Part shown: positions 63,959 to 64,000 of the stretch, in pieces | Position numbering within the stretch: position 1 is the stretch's first letter | How the letters are laid out: each line of letters starts with the position of its first letter | DNA from: Turnera subulata | Taxonomy: Eukaryota > Streptophyta > Magnoliopsida > Malpighiales > Passifloraceae | NCBI GenBank assembly: GCA_028386065.3 | Contig: JAKUCV010001985.1 | Coordinates: 23,768 to 87,767, forward strand | Reading direction: 5' to 3' | DNA: 64,000 nucleotides | Position numbers and translations under genes: made by a program | Notes under the pieces: model-generated | What the model was told of the DNA's origin: nothing | The model's input: the letters and a program-made list of their open reading frames with translations, nothing else | Database searches by the model: none

Positions 63959-64000
63959 TGTGACACCCCGCTTCCGGGTGTCCTTAAACTTACTCTTAAA
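63959..64000 (+). mobile_element. Possible LTR retroelement start
   Basis: TGTGACACCCCGCTTCCGGG begins exactly where F-box homology ends and starts with TG. Plant gypsy LTRs often begin TGTGACA. Only 42 bp are visible. Confidence 0.4.

Overview
The window is nuclear DNA of a flowering plant, probably a eudicot. The evidence is a small tandem family of plant F-box genes, Ty1/copia and Ty3/gypsy elements, a plant-type LINE, CACTA, MULE and hAT elements, a fragment of plastid 16S rDNA, and pieces of plant host genes (PMT methyltransferase, mitochondrial carrier, RPB5-like polymerase subunit). No tRNA gene, intact rRNA gene or CRISPR array was seen. All intact host reading frames I trust are F-box genes: 45022-46176, 48645-49823 and 54678-55790 (+). 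Two small GC-rich ORFs at 52576-52863 (-) and 53487-54170 (+) are intact but unexplained.

Layout. 1-3424: 3' half of a young copia element whose 3' LTR lies inside an F-box gene. 3425-16500: decayed F-box copies, each followed by the same LINE zinc-binding fragment, so the duplicated unit was 'F-box + LINE fragment'; a solo LTR (5092-5588), a hAT MITE (7837-8561) and a complete but dead copia (10026-14762, TSD TTAGC) interrupt it. 16600-17350: a broken host-like gene on the minus strand. 18480-20328: an ancient copia, cut by a CACTA element (from 20329) that carries a mitochondrial-carrier exon and a TNP2-type fragment. 24009-25823: a long-TIR MULE with a 9-bp TSD. 26155-41190: a minus-strand gypsy element split by three insertions: a solo LTR (26714-31125, itself split by a second CACTA), a 5'-truncated copia (about 31505-36828) and a solo LTR of that copia family in the opposite orientation (38464-39987, TSD ATCAA). 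43370-44540: an old relative of the retroelement described below. 45022-56030: the three intact F-box genes with a PMT gene fragment, a MITE and LINE pieces. 56065-63548: a LINE with a 12-bp TSD, split by a tandem LTR element (59068-62698, TSD TATCC). 63560-64000: promoter block and first codons of a further F-box copy, cut off at 63959.

The most unusual object is the tandem element at 59068-62698. It has the order LTR-internal-LTR-internal-LTR and no gag or pol; each internal region holds an intact 241-codon ORF beginning with a DEK_C-like domain resembling the start of plant SWIB/DEK_C proteins. The two ORFs differ at 22 of 241 residues, yet neither has a stop. Its LTRs carry pairs of the palindrome AACATCGATGTT about 20 bp apart, an architecture also found, as a 71-74 bp tandem array, in an otherwise different LTR at 26714-31125.

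The nesting gives an order of events: F-box/LINE-fragment duplication first, then gypsy and LINE insertions, then LTR elements and MITEs inside those. All assignments are by eye from translated motifs; no database search was run.
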